Assembly: GCA_016699675.1 (NCBI GenBank)
Contig: CP064985.1
Coordinates: 2,294,001-2,358,000 of the forward strand
Origin: Austwickia sp.
GTDB lineage: Bacteria; Actinomycetota; Actinomycetes; Actinomycetales; Dermatophilaceae
Length of the DNA: 64,000 nt
Direction: 5' to 3'
Numbering within the stretch: position 1 is the stretch's first letter; the number at the start of each line of letters is the position of its first letter. Under the pieces are notes generated by a model. That model did no database searches. It was not told where the DNA came from and saw nothing but the letters and a program-made list of their open reading frames with translations. This document shows, piece after piece, positions 27,964-36,817 of this stretch. Made by a program: the position numbers and the translations under genes.

Positions 27964-30123
27964 ATGTGGGCGATCAGTCCGACCGGTGCGGCGGGGACGA
28001 GCACGGTCACGCCGTGGCCTCGTGACCTCGACCGCGTGCGGGACGCGGCGCCCTGGGCCTTCGTGCTGGCCGCCGCGACGGCGTACGTCCTCGCCCTCTG
28101 CGCCGCCCTCGCCATCACGCCCCGCGGCGTCGCGTCCTTCCTCGTCGATCCGGCGCCGGGGGTGGCGGCGCTCTGGCTGTCGACCTACGCCGGCGGGACC
28201 CGGCGACGCCCGGACCGTACGGCGTGGACCGCCGTCGCGATCATCCTGCTGGCCGGCCCCTGCCTGCTGATCGCCACCGGACAACCCGCGGGCACGGCCT
28301 GGCAGCACGGGCCCGTCGCCCTCATCCTCGCTGGCACCACCGTGCTGACGTGGCGCCGCCTCCTTCGCCCCCGCCGGGGCGGTGCGGTGGCGGGGGTCTG
28401 GCGGCTGCTGGTCACCGGCTTCGTCGCCGTGCTGCCGGCGCTGGGCCTGACCGCGGTGATCGCCCAGCCGGACCTGCCCCCCGTCGTCTGGCTGGCCTGG
28501 GCGGCGAAGGCGACGGCGGGCATCGTGGGCCCGGTCCTGCTCGGCCCCGCGCTCCTGGAGCGCAGCACCCGCGCCCTCAGCACGACCCGCGTCGTGCGCA
28601 TCGTCCCGCTGCTGGCCGCCACCGCCGTCGTCGGCGTCGTCGAGGTCCTCGCCGACCAGCGCCTCTACCTGTTGATCCCGCTCCTGGTGTGGGCGGCCTC
28701 CACGCTGACCGTGCGGGGAACCGCGTCGTACGTCGTGGCCGCCCTCGTCCTGGCGCTGCGTTCGGCCCCGGAAGGAACCGGCCCGTTCGCCGTCGGTGGT
28801 CTCGCCGACCAGACCCTCACCGCGAACACCGTTGTCCTCGTGTTCGTGGGCGTCTCCCTGACGCTGGTCCGCGCCCGCGAGGAGCGCGCCGCCCTCCTGG
28901 CGCAGGTGACGGCGCGGACCCGCGAGGCCGTCGAGGAGGCGCGGCTGCTCAGCACCGTCATCGCGGCCACCCAGGACGCGGTCGTCACCCTCGACGTCCA
29001 CCGCAACGTCGTCCTGGCTAACGACGCCGCGAAGACGTTGGCGGCGCAGTGCGGGACGTCGGTCGCGGGGCTCCTCGCCGCCGGATCGGGCACGGGCTTT
29101 GCGGCATCGGGCGACGGCTTGGTCCCGGTCGACGGCCTCGACCGGCTCGACGGTCTCGACCGGCTCGACAGTCTCGACCGGCTCGACGGCCTCGACCGGC
29201 TTGCCCCCGTCCTCGACGAGGGCCGGGCGTGCGTGGTCGACGTAACCCTGCCCAGTTCGAGCGGCGAGGGCCGCATCCTGTCGCTGCGCGCCTTCCCGAT
29301 GCGTCACGCCGGCCGGGCGGGGGCGGTGGTCTTCCTGCAAGACGTCACGGGTGAGCGACGGCGTACCGACGGCCTGCGCTACTTCGCCCGCACCGTTGCC
29401 CACGATCTGCGCAACCCGCTCTCCGGGATCCAACTGTCGAGCGAGCTGGCCGCGAGCGCCCTGGTCGACGGGGACACGGACGGGGCCGCGCAGATGATGG
29501 CCGCCATCGCCCGCAGCGGCGATCGCGCCGCCCAGCTGCTGCGCGACGTCGCCGATTACTCCCTCGCCGGCGACGGGGACCTGGCGGTGCGGCCGGTGTA
29601 CCTGCAGGAGTACGTCGAGCGCGCCGCCGCCGCCCGCGCCGGTGAGCCGGGCGCCCCGGCGCTGGACGTCCGCGTCGAGGCCGACGTCTGGGTGCAGGCC
29701 GACGAGCGGCTCCTGTCCCGCGTGCTGGACAACCTGCTGGGCAATGCGGCCAAGTACCGCGCGCCCGGCCACCTCGCCGAGGTCGAGATCCGCGCTTACG
29801 ACCGCGGCGACGGCCGCGCCACGATCCTCGTGCAGGACCGTGGCGTCGGGATCCCCGCAGGTCAGGAGCAGCGGATCTTCGAGCCGTTCCACCGCGTCCC
29901 GGAGCACGTCGGGGCGTACCCCGGCACCGGCCTCGGCCTGGCCATCTGCCGCCAGGTCATCGAGCGGCACGGGGGCACGATCTGCGCCGAACCGCGCCGA
30001 GGCGGCGGCACGACGTTCCGGTTCAGCCTGCCGCTCGCCGGCGGTGCGGTGCGAGTGGCGAAGCCGGAGGCGTACGTCGACGCGCGGCGCCGCCGCTGCG
30101 CTCCGCTGGTGGCCTGCCCCTGA
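27964..30123 (+). CDS. Orphan membrane sensor histidine kinase
   Basis: 719 residues from ATG 27964, with GAAGGGGG six bases upstream. The first ~290 residues hold about eight hydrophobic segments (MASE1-like sensor). A PAS-like region (VIAATQDAVVTLDVHRNVVLAN) follows at about 335-460. HisKA has the phospho-His motif VAHDLRNPLSG, and the HATPase has NLLGNAAKY (N box), DRGVGIP (G1), IFEPFHRV (F) and GTGLGLAI (G2). Inside the PAS region is a DGLDRL repeat encoded by four 18-bp units. No response regulator is next to it, so the partner is elsewhere. The signal is unknown. Confidence 0.9.
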   Translation: MWAISPTGAAGTSTVTPWPRDLDRVRDAAPWAFVLAAATAYVLALCAALAITPRGVASFLVDPAPGVAALWLSTYAGGTRRRPDRTAWTAVAIILLAGPCLLIATGQPAGTAWQHGPVALILAGTTVLTWRRLLRPRRGGAVAGVWRLLVTGFVAVLPALGLTAVIAQPDLPPVVWLAWAAKATAGIVGPVLLGPALLERSTRALSTTRVVRIVPLLAATAVVGVVEVLADQRLYLLIPLLVWAASTLTVRGTASYVVAALVLALRSAPEGTGPFAVGGLADQTLTANTVVLVFVGVSLTLVRAREERAALLAQVTARTREAVEEARLLSTVIAATQDAVVTLDVHRNVVLANDAAKTLAAQCGTSVAGLLAAGSGTGFAASGDGLVPVDGLDRLDGLDRLDSLDRLDGLDRLAPVLDEGRACVVDVTLPSSSGEGRILSLRAFPMRHAGRAGAVVFLQDVTGERRRTDGLRYFARTVAHDLRNPLSGIQLSSELAASALVDGDTDGAAQMMAAIARSGDRAAQLLRDVADYSLAGDGDLAVRPVYLQEYVERAAAARAGEPGAPALDVRVEADVWVQADERLLSRVLDNLLGNAAKYRAPGHLAEVEIRAYDRGDGRATILVQDRGVGIPAGQEQRIFEPFHRVPEHVGAYPGTGLGLAICRQVIERHGGTICAEPRRGGGTTFRFSLPLAGGAVRVAKPEAYVDARRRRCAPLVACP
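29131..29202 (+). repeat. Four 18-bp tandem repeats inside the kinase gene
   Basis: Units begin at 29131, 29149, 29167 and 29185. The consensus GACGGCCTCGACCGGCTC encodes DGLDRL, with DSLDRL in the third unit. Because the unit is a multiple of three, gain or loss of copies would change protein length without breaking the frame. Confidence 0.95.
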
Positions 30124-30139
30124 GGCCGAGTGGCCGATG

Positions 30140-30185
30140 TGACTGGGGCGTTATGCGTTCCCTGGCACGCATAACGCCCCAGTCA
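30140..30185. terminator. Bidirectional terminator-like hairpin
   Basis: Perfect 19-bp arms, TGACTGGGGCGTTATGCGT (30140-30158) and its complement (30167-30185), are separated by an 8-nt loop. The hairpin sits between the convergent kinase and efeB genes, 16 bp after the kinase stop. There is no T tract on either side, so it may work as a transcription barrier rather than a classical Rho-independent terminator. Confidence 0.75.
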
Positions 30186-30239
30186 GGCGCAGACCGCCTG
30201 ACGGCTCCGGCCTCCAGCGACCAGCTCACGCGACCGGAC

Positions 30240-31577
30240 TCAAGCGAACAACGCCTCGCCCACGTAGCCGCCGTCGCGCACCCCGGGCGGCACGGCGAAC
30301 AGCGCCGACGCGCGGTGCTGCAGGTATTCCATCATCAGGTCGTCACGCGACAGCCGGTTCTGCATGGGCACGTACTGCGTCAAAGGGTTCCGCACGTAAC
30401 ACACGAAGAACAGCCCGGCGTCCATGCGGCCGAGCCCGTCGCTGCCGTCCGTGTAGTTGTAGCCGCGGCGCAGCAGGCGGGCCCCGCCGTTCTGCGTCGG
30501 ATGAGCCAGCCGCACGTGCGAGCGCTCGGCGATCAGCGGCGCGTCCCCGCGCCCCAGCCGACCGAACTCAGGCGCGGTGAACTCGTCCCCACCCGACAGC
30601 GGCGCCCCCTGCGGCCGGTCGCGGCCCACGATCGTCTCCTGCTCGCGCAGCGAGGCCCGGTCCCAGGTCTCGATGTTCATCGCGATGCGCCGCGCCACCA
30701 GATAGGACCCCCCGGCCAGCCAGTCCGCGCCCGCATCATCCCCGCGCGCCACCCACACGTGGTCGCGCAGCAGGTCGGCGTCCTCGGCCTTGACGTTGGC
30801 GGTGCCGTCCTTGAACCCGAACAGGTTTCGCGGCGTGGCCTGCGCAGTCGACGTGGACGACGTCCGCCCGAAGCCGAGCTGGCTCCACCGCAGCGCCGCC
30901 GTCCCGAACGCGATCCGCGCCAGGTTGCGCACCGCGTGCACCGCCACCTGCGGGTCGTCGGCGCAGGCCTGAACGCACAGGTCGCCGTCGCTGCGCGCGG
31001 GGTCCAGCTTGTCGGCCGGGAAATGCGGCAGCCGCTGCAGGGCCTTGGGCTGCCGCCCGGCCAGCCCGAACCGGTCCCGCCCCGCCCCGTCCCGGAACAG
31101 CGACGGCCCGAACCCGAACGTCAGCGTCAGCCGGCTCGCGGGCAGCCCGTCGGCCTCGCCGGTGTCGTTCGGCGGCGCGTCGTAGCTGGTCGGGGCGCTC
31201 CCGACGGGCCGTCCGGCGGTCATCTCCGCGGCCGCCGCGGTCCACGCCCGCAGCAGCGCGATCAGATCCTCGCGCGACGTCGTCGTCAGGTCGAACGCGG
31301 CAAAGTGCAACCGGTCCTGCGCCGGCGTGACGATGCCCGCCTGGTGGTCGCCGTGACAGGGGTACGTCGTGGGCCCTGGGCCCGCCCCGCTCGGCGTACC
31401 CCCAGGCGACCCCGCACCGCCGGACCCCGCACCGCCGGACGACCCGGCGCCCCCGGGCGCCAGCGGCCCACCGGCCGCGCTCGCCCTGCCCCCCGCGAAC
31501 CCCGCCGCCCCGAGCGCCGCCCCGGCTCCGGCCAGGGACAGCAGTCCCCGCCGGCTGACCCCGCCGCCAGCGCTCAC
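30240..31577 (-). CDS. efeB: Dyp-type heme peroxidase/deferrochelatase EfeB
   Basis: 445 residues. The N-terminus carries a Tat signal (VSRRGLLSLAGAGAALGAAGFAGG), so it is exported folded with its heme. A low-complexity Gly/Pro/Ala linker follows. The Dyp signature GFKDGTANV (near 250) provides the distal Asp, and later SYLVARRIAMNIETWDR and HVRLAHPTQNGGARLLRRGYNY match EfeB proteins. EfeB oxidises ferrous iron or releases iron from heme outside the membrane for EfeO/EfeU. The GTG start overlaps the efeO stop by 4 nt (GTGA), completing a tightly coupled efeU-efeO-efeB operon. Confidence 0.93.
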   Translation of the reverse strand: MSAGGGVSRRGLLSLAGAGAALGAAGFAGGRASAAGGPLAPGGAGSSGGAGSGGAGSPGGTPSGAGPGPTTYPCHGDHQAGIVTPAQDRLHFAAFDLTTTSREDLIALLRAWTAAAAEMTAGRPVGSAPTSYDAPPNDTGEADGLPASRLTLTFGFGPSLFRDGAGRDRFGLAGRQPKALQRLPHFPADKLDPARSDGDLCVQACADDPQVAVHAVRNLARIAFGTAALRWSQLGFGRTSSTSTAQATPRNLFGFKDGTANVKAEDADLLRDHVWVARGDDAGADWLAGGSYLVARRIAMNIETWDRASLREQETIVGRDRPQGAPLSGGDEFTAPEFGRLGRGDAPLIAERSHVRLAHPTQNGGARLLRRGYNYTDGSDGLGRMDAGLFFVCYVRNPLTQYVPMQNRLSRDDLMMEYLQHRASALFAVPPGVRDGGYVGEALFA

Positions 31578-32818
31578 GCCAGCACCGCCGCCGTGAGCTT
31601 GCTCAGCGGCTCGGACAGGGCGTTGACCGCGTCGGCCAGCGCCTTGACCTGGGTCTTGTCGAGGGCGTCGTAGCCGACGAAGCCGTCGCCCTGCTTGTGC
31701 TGGTCCAGCAGCTTCTGCAGCGCCGAGAAGCGCAGCTGCAGCTGGCTGTCGAGCGTGGCGTCCTTCTTCTTCAGCAGCGGCCGCAGGCCCTCCCAGGCGA
31801 CCCGGGCGCCGTCGACGTTGGCCTGGAAGTCGTAGAGGTCGGTGTGGCTCCAGATCTCCTCCTCACCCGTCACCTTTCCGGTGGCGACCTCGTCGAGCAG
31901 CGACTTGGCGCCGTTGCCGATCTGGTCGGCGGTGAAGGTGATCGTGCGCGTGCGCTGATACAGCTCGTCCGTGTCCTTCGTGAGCTGGTCGGCCAGGGTG
32001 GCCCGCCGCGCGGGGGTGAGCGCGGTGTAGCCGGTCTTCGGCGGCCACAGGTCCTTCTCCATGACGTGCCAGCCGGTCCAGTTCTGACCCTTCTCCAGGT
32101 CGGCCTCGCGCAGGTCCATCCGCGGATCGAGGTCCCCGAACGACTCGGCGACCGGCTCGATGCGCTCCCAATGCTGGCGGGCCCGCGGGTAGAGGGCCCG
32201 CGCCGCCTCGTCCTGGCCCGCCGTGTAGAGCTTCACGAACCGCGCCGTCTGCGCCTTCAGCTGTTCGGTCTGGTCCTTGACGTACGAGGCGTACTGCGCG
32301 TTCGCCGCGTCCACCAGCTCCTTGTCCGCCCCGGCCGGCCCGATGTCCTTCCCGGAATCGGTGACCGTGAACGCCGCGCGGATGCCGTCGCCGACCATCC
32401 CGGGCTTGCAGGCCGTGAAGTACTTCCCCGGCGCCGCCCGCAGCACGAGATCCCGGGTCAGGCCGGGCCCGATGTTCTCCACCTCGCCGACGATCCGGAG
32501 CCCGTCCTCGGCGAGCAGGTAGAACTCGGTCACCTTCGCGCCGTCGTTGGTCACGCGGAAGACCACCGTCCCCGACGGCGCGGTGGCCGCCGAGACCGTG
32601 CAGGCGGTGTCGGTCGAGCTGACGGTGAGCTGTCCACTCGCGGCGCCGGAGGTGGCGGCGGCGTTCGTCGCCGACGGTGCGTTGGAGGTGCACGCCGACA
32701 GCGCCAGGGCGGCGGTGATCGCCAGCGCGGGGGTGCTCAGGCGGGCGGCGGGCGAGGTGGTCACGCGGGTCAAGCGGGACATGGGCGTCGGGCGGGTCAT
32801 GCGCGTCGGGCGGGTCAT
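31574..32818 (-). CDS. efeO: EfeO iron-binding lipoprotein
   Basis: 414 residues. The signal peptide ends in a lipobox (LALSAC), so the protein is anchored outside the membrane. A cupredoxin-like N domain (TVVFRVTNDGAKVTEFYLLAEDG) is followed by the peptidase-M75-like iron-binding domain with the HxxE-type motif GWHVMEKDLW. Three in-frame ATGs at 32818, 32800 and 32782 give MTRPTRMTRPTPMSRL. The duplication comes from an 18-bp tandem repeat at 32785-32820. The first ATG overlaps the efeU stop by 4 nt; the third gives the more ordinary signal-peptide length. Confidence 0.93.
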   Translation of the reverse strand: MTRPTRMTRPTPMSRLTRVTTSPAARLSTPALAITAALALSACTSNAPSATNAAATSGAASGQLTVSSTDTACTVSAATAPSGTVVFRVTNDGAKVTEFYLLAEDGLRIVGEVENIGPGLTRDLVLRAAPGKYFTACKPGMVGDGIRAAFTVTDSGKDIGPAGADKELVDAANAQYASYVKDQTEQLKAQTARFVKLYTAGQDEAARALYPRARQHWERIEPVAESFGDLDPRMDLREADLEKGQNWTGWHVMEKDLWPPKTGYTALTPARRATLADQLTKDTDELYQRTRTITFTADQIGNGAKSLLDEVATGKVTGEEEIWSHTDLYDFQANVDGARVAWEGLRPLLKKKDATLDSQLQLRFSALQKLLDQHKQGDGFVGYDALDKTQVKALADAVNALSEPLSKLTAAVLA

Positions 32819-33687
32819 GCGGAGGTGGCTCCTTCGACGGTACGGCGGCGCACGCGGGCCGCCGGGACGGTGGCCGGGCGCCGGATGGCCCGGATGAACA
32901 GGGTGAGGACGGGCACGACATAGGCCCACCACGCGGCGGCCTCGAGCCAGGTCGTGGCCGGCGAGAAGTTGAAGACGCCCTTGAGCAGCGCCCCGAGCAG
33001 CGAACCGGGCTCGATGACGTGGCTGACGTCGAAGGCCAGGGCGTGCAGGCCGGGCAGCAGGCCGGCCTCCTGCAGGTCGTGGACGCCGTAGGAGAGGACC
33101 CCGGCGGCCACGAAGATGAGGAATCCGCCGGTCCATGCGAAGAATCGGCCGAGGTCGAGCTTGAGGGCGCCCCGGTAGATCAGCACCCCCAGGGCGACGG
33201 CGGTGAGGAGCCCCAGCAGGGCGCCGAACAGCGGCGCGGTGGTCGAGGCGTTGTCGCGGGCGGCGGCCTTCGTGGCGGCCCACAGGAAGAGCGCGGTCTC
33301 CAGGCCCTCGCGGCCCACCGCCAGCATGGCGACGACGACCAGGCTGCGCCGGCCCGCGGCGGCGGCCGTGTCGACGGCGCGGCGCAGCTCGCCGGACAGC
33401 GCCCGCGCCGACCGGGCCATCCAGAAGATCATCCAGGTCACGAAGCCGACGGCGACGATCGACAGCCCGCCGCCGATGGCCTCCTGCGCCTCGAAGGTCA
33501 GGCCGCGCGGGCCGAACGTCAACAGCGCGCCGACCCCGAGCGACACCGCGACCGCGGCCGCGACGCCGGTCCAGATGGCGGGAAGCAGCGGCCGGCGCCC
33601 GGAGCGCACCAGGTAGGCGACGAGGATGACGACCACCAGCGCGGCTTCGAGCCCCTCGCGGAGGCCGATGAGGTAGTTGGCGAACAC
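32815..33687 (-). CDS. efeU: Ferrous iron permease EfeU
   Basis: 290 residues from a GTG at 33687 (AGGAG at 5 nt). The family's usual opening FANYLIGLREGLEAAL follows directly, so the longer frame to 33738 is rejected. Seven hydrophobic segments are visible. Two iron-transport motifs, REGLEAA (TM1) and REGLETA (TM4), are both intact; this contrasts with the broken EfeU of some E. coli strains. It heads the efeUOB operon, and the iron box lies 39 bp upstream of the start. Confidence 0.94.
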   Translation of the reverse strand: MFANYLIGLREGLEAALVVVILVAYLVRSGRRPLLPAIWTGVAAAVAVSLGVGALLTFGPRGLTFEAQEAIGGGLSIVAVGFVTWMIFWMARSARALSGELRRAVDTAAAAGRRSLVVVAMLAVGREGLETALFLWAATKAAARDNASTTAPLFGALLGLLTAVALGVLIYRGALKLDLGRFFAWTGGFLIFVAAGVLSYGVHDLQEAGLLPGLHALAFDVSHVIEPGSLLGALLKGVFNFSPATTWLEAAAWWAYVVPVLTLFIRAIRRPATVPAARVRRRTVEGATSA

Positions 33688-33725
33688 GGGGCTCCTAGGA
33701 AAGGCCGGCTGGGGTCGGCAGGAGC

Positions 33726-33744
33726 TTAGGTTAGGCATACCTAA
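33726..33744. promoter_or_regulatory. IdeR/DtxR iron box for efeUOB
   Basis: TTAGGTTAGGCATACCTAA matches the DtxR/IdeR consensus TTAGGTTAGSCTAACCTAA at 17 of 19 positions and is close to a perfect inverted repeat. Its place just upstream of efeU predicts iron-dependent repression of the operon. The regulator itself is not in this window. Confidence 0.88.
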
Positions 33745-33804
33745 TTAGCAACCCGCTTGCGGGTGCCGGTGACGCGGGTCATGCCCCGTCGTCGCGCGGA
33801 CGGC

Positions 33805-34617
33805 TCAGGTGCGGCGCCAGGTTGAGGGGTCTGGCGGTTGGGGTGAGGCTTCGGCGTCCGCGGCGGTGAACGGCGCCACTCCACCCAGCCGGCGCGCCAG
33901 CTCGCCGCCGGCGCGCACCCCGGTCGGATGCGGGCAACGCGCCGCGGCCCGGCGGAGTTTGCCCACGTCGTACGTCGTCGCCGACGCGACCAGCACCCGG
34001 TTGCCGAACCGGCGGCCCTTGAGCACGTCGTGGGTCGCCAGGAGCGCGAGTTCCGGGAGCCCGGCGGCGATGCACCCCGCCGCCACCCGGGCGACGTACC
34101 GCCCGTCCCGCTCATCGGCGAAGTTCGCGATCAGCAGGCCCCACGGTCCGAGCACGCGGGCCACGTCACCGAGGAATTCGACCGCGCCCAGCTCGGGCGG
34201 CACCCGTCCGGCGGCGTACGCGTCCAGGAAGACGACCCCTGCGCTTGCTGCAGCAAGCACGCGCATCCCCGCCGCCCCGTCGACCGCGCGCACCCGGATG
34301 CGGTGCCCACGGCGGAGGGGAAGCTCGCGGCGTACGGCGGACGTGGTCGCCTCGTCGGGTTCCAGCACGATTTGCGGCGACCCAGGCCGGGTCGCTGCCA
34401 CGTAGCGGGCCAGCGTGAGCCCGGCGCCCCCCACGTGCGTGACCGCGAGCGGTCCGGGGGGCGCCAGGGCATCGAGCGCCAGGCCCATCTGGGCGACGTA
34501 CTCGAACGCCAGGACGGTCGGGTCAGCCGGATCGACGTACGACTGCTGATGCCCGTCGAGCAGCACCGTCACCCCGCCGCGCTCGTCGCGCGCGAAGGTG
34601 ACCGTGCTGGGCTCCAT
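33805..34617 (-). CDS. Spermidine-synthase-like methyltransferase-fold protein
   Basis: 270 residues. The Rossmann-type motif VTHVGGAGLTLARYVAATRPG and the acidic strand end IVLEPDEAT form the cofactor site. VVFLDAYAAGRVPPELG then matches the catalytic DAY...P(P/L)EL region of spermidine synthases. It has no N-terminal membrane part, unlike the fused forms, and is similar to the stand-alone spermidine-synthase-like proteins common in actinobacteria. Whether it makes polyamines is doubtful, because many such proteins lack the activity. It is transcribed away from efeU's promoter side and is probably a single gene. Confidence 0.8.
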   Translation of the reverse strand: MEPSTVTFARDERGGVTVLLDGHQQSYVDPADPTVLAFEYVAQMGLALDALAPPGPLAVTHVGGAGLTLARYVAATRPGSPQIVLEPDEATTSAVRRELPLRRGHRIRVRAVDGAAGMRVLAAASAGVVFLDAYAAGRVPPELGAVEFLGDVARVLGPWGLLIANFADERDGRYVARVAAGCIAAGLPELALLATHDVLKGRRFGNRVLVASATTYDVGKLRRAAARCPHPTGVRAGGELARRLGGVAPFTAADAEASPQPPDPSTWRRT

Positions 34618-34641
34618 CCCGGCAGGCTACGGCGTACCGAC

Positions 34642-36669
34642 TCAGCGAGGAGCCGCCGCAGCCCCGGAGTCGACGCTCTCGGCCGGGGCGTGCGCCGCGA
34701 CCTTCTTCACCCACTGGTACAGGACCGCGACGATGGCCGCGAACAGCACCGCGCCGACAATCTCCGAGACCGACTCGAAGCTCTCCGGCAGGAGGGCCAG
34801 CGGGGCCTCCTTGTTCGTGAGGTAGACCAGGCCGGCGAACAGCACCCCGAACAGGCTCTCGCCGACGATGAGGCCGGTCGCGAGGAGTACGCCGAGGCGC
34901 TTGGCGGTCTCGGGGTTCTCCCGACGCTCGGCCCAGCGGTCGTACGCCAGACCCAGCAGCGCACCCACCGGGATCATGAGCGTGAGGTCGATCGGCAGGT
35001 ACATGCCCATGCCCACGGCGAGGGGCGGCAGCGAGCGGCGTCCGCCGCTGCTGGCCTTCAGCGCCTCGTCCACCGCGACGACGACCGCGCCGATGGCGGC
35101 GCCCAGCCCGATGAGACCCCAGTCGAGGCCACCGCCGAGGACGCCCTTGGCCAGCGTGGAGATCAGCGAGGCCTGCGGCGCGGCCAGCGCGCCCTCGCCC
35201 GCCCCGGGAGCCCCGAGGAAGCCGAAGCTGTGGTTCATGACCTCCAGGATCGGAGGGATGATCGCCGACCCGAACGCCACCCCGATGATGAGGGCCACCT
35301 GCTGCTTCCACGGCGTGGCGCCGACGAGCTGGCCCGTCTTGAGGTCCTGCAGGTTGTCGTTCGAGATGGTGGCCACGCCGAAGACGACCGCCGTCGTGAA
35401 CAGGGTGTAGGCCACCAGGGCCTCCGTCTGGCTGCCCGTGCCCGCGCCGTGCACGGCCTTGATGAGCAGCGCCGCGGTCACCGCGACGATGATGCCGACA
35501 CCCGAGATCGGCGAGTTCGACGCGCCGATCAGCCCGGCCATGTAGCCGCAGACGGAGGCGACGAACAGGCCCACGACCAGGATGTAGAGGATCGAGGTGA
35601 GCACCAGCCCGGCCGCGCCGTCCTCGAGCGGCGTGCCCCGCGTGAACAGCCACAGCAGGGCTCCGATCGGCACCATCGACGCGAGCGTCACGCCGCCGAC
35701 GAGCTTGATCGACAGGTCCCGCTCGGTCAGGGCGACGTCCTGCCCGGCGGCGCGGGCGTTGCTGGACGCCAGCGCGTCGCGGATGCCCTTGACGATGGGG
35801 CCGATGATCTTGAGCAGGGTCCACAGCGCCGCGACGCCCATGGCGCCCGCGCCGATCATTCGCACGTCACTGCGGAACACCGCAGTGACGCCCTTGAGCA
35901 GACTCACGTCCGCGGGCAGGTGCCCGCCGGTCTTCATCGGCAGGATGACGCCGTAGGAGATGAGGACGCCCACGATCATCGCGATGCCGACGGTGATCCC
36001 CACGAGGTGACCGACGCCGATGAGGGCCAGCGACAGGCTGGAGCCGACCATCGTGCCGCCCGAACCGACCTTGATCGCCTTGGTGATGCCCTCGGCGGCC
36101 AGCTTGATCTTGGTGAGCAGCACGAAGCCGAACGCCGCGAGCCCGGCCGTCACGATGACGCGCAGCCCGCGCTTGTTCTCCTGGGCCCCGGTCTGGGAGT
36201 CGCCCACCCGCAGCACCTCGGCGGCGGCGACGCCCTCGGGGTAGGGCAGGTCGGACCCGGTGACCAGGGCGCGGCGTAGCGGGATCGAGTACATGACGCC
36301 CAGCACCCCGCCGAGGAAGCACACGGCGGCCGTGGTCCAGTAGGGGAACCCCGACCAGTACCCGAGCATGATCAGCCCAGGCAGCACGAAGATGATCGCC
36401 GACAGCGTGCCCGCCGCGGAGGCGATGGTCTGCACGATGTTGTTCTCGACGATCGAGTGGTCACGGAAGAACCGCAGGATCGCCATCGAGATGACAGCGG
36501 CGGGGATCGAGGTCGCGAAGGTCAGGCCGACCTTGAGCCCCAGTTAGACGTTCGCGGCCGTGAAGACCAGCGTGATGATGCCGCCGATGATGACCCCACG
36601 AAACGTCAGTTCGCGGATCTCCCCGGCCGCGTGGGTGGCGGCGGGGGTCGGCGCTGCAGGTGCGCTCAT
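34642..36669 (-). pseudogene. OPT-family oligopeptide/metal-chelate transporter with in-frame stop
   Basis: The true start is ATG 36669, behind a strong AAAGGAGGG. It gives MSAPAAPTPAATHAAGEIRE and then LTFRGVIIGGIITLVFTAANV. The next codon is TAA (complement of 36544-36546) where the family has Tyr (NVYLGLKVG). After it the frame continues perfectly for about 630 residues with some 15 membrane segments: FATSIPAAVISMAILR, GSDLPYPEGVAAAEVLR, NDNLQDLKTGQLVGATPWKQQ. One C-to-A change (TAC to TAA) accounts for it. Re-initiation at ATG 36486 would lack the first membrane segment. It is either a recent loss of function or a base-call error. Confidence 0.88.
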
Positions 36670-36817
36670 CGCACCCTCCTTTCCGGCGGCGCGGTGGCGC
36701 CTGCCGACGGGTCACGATACCTACGGCCGCCGGAATGCCCGCGCCGTTTGGGGCGATTGGCGACTTTCGCGACCCGGCTCGGCAGCGTGGGTCGGGCGAT
36801 TCGGTCGGCAGGTCGGG

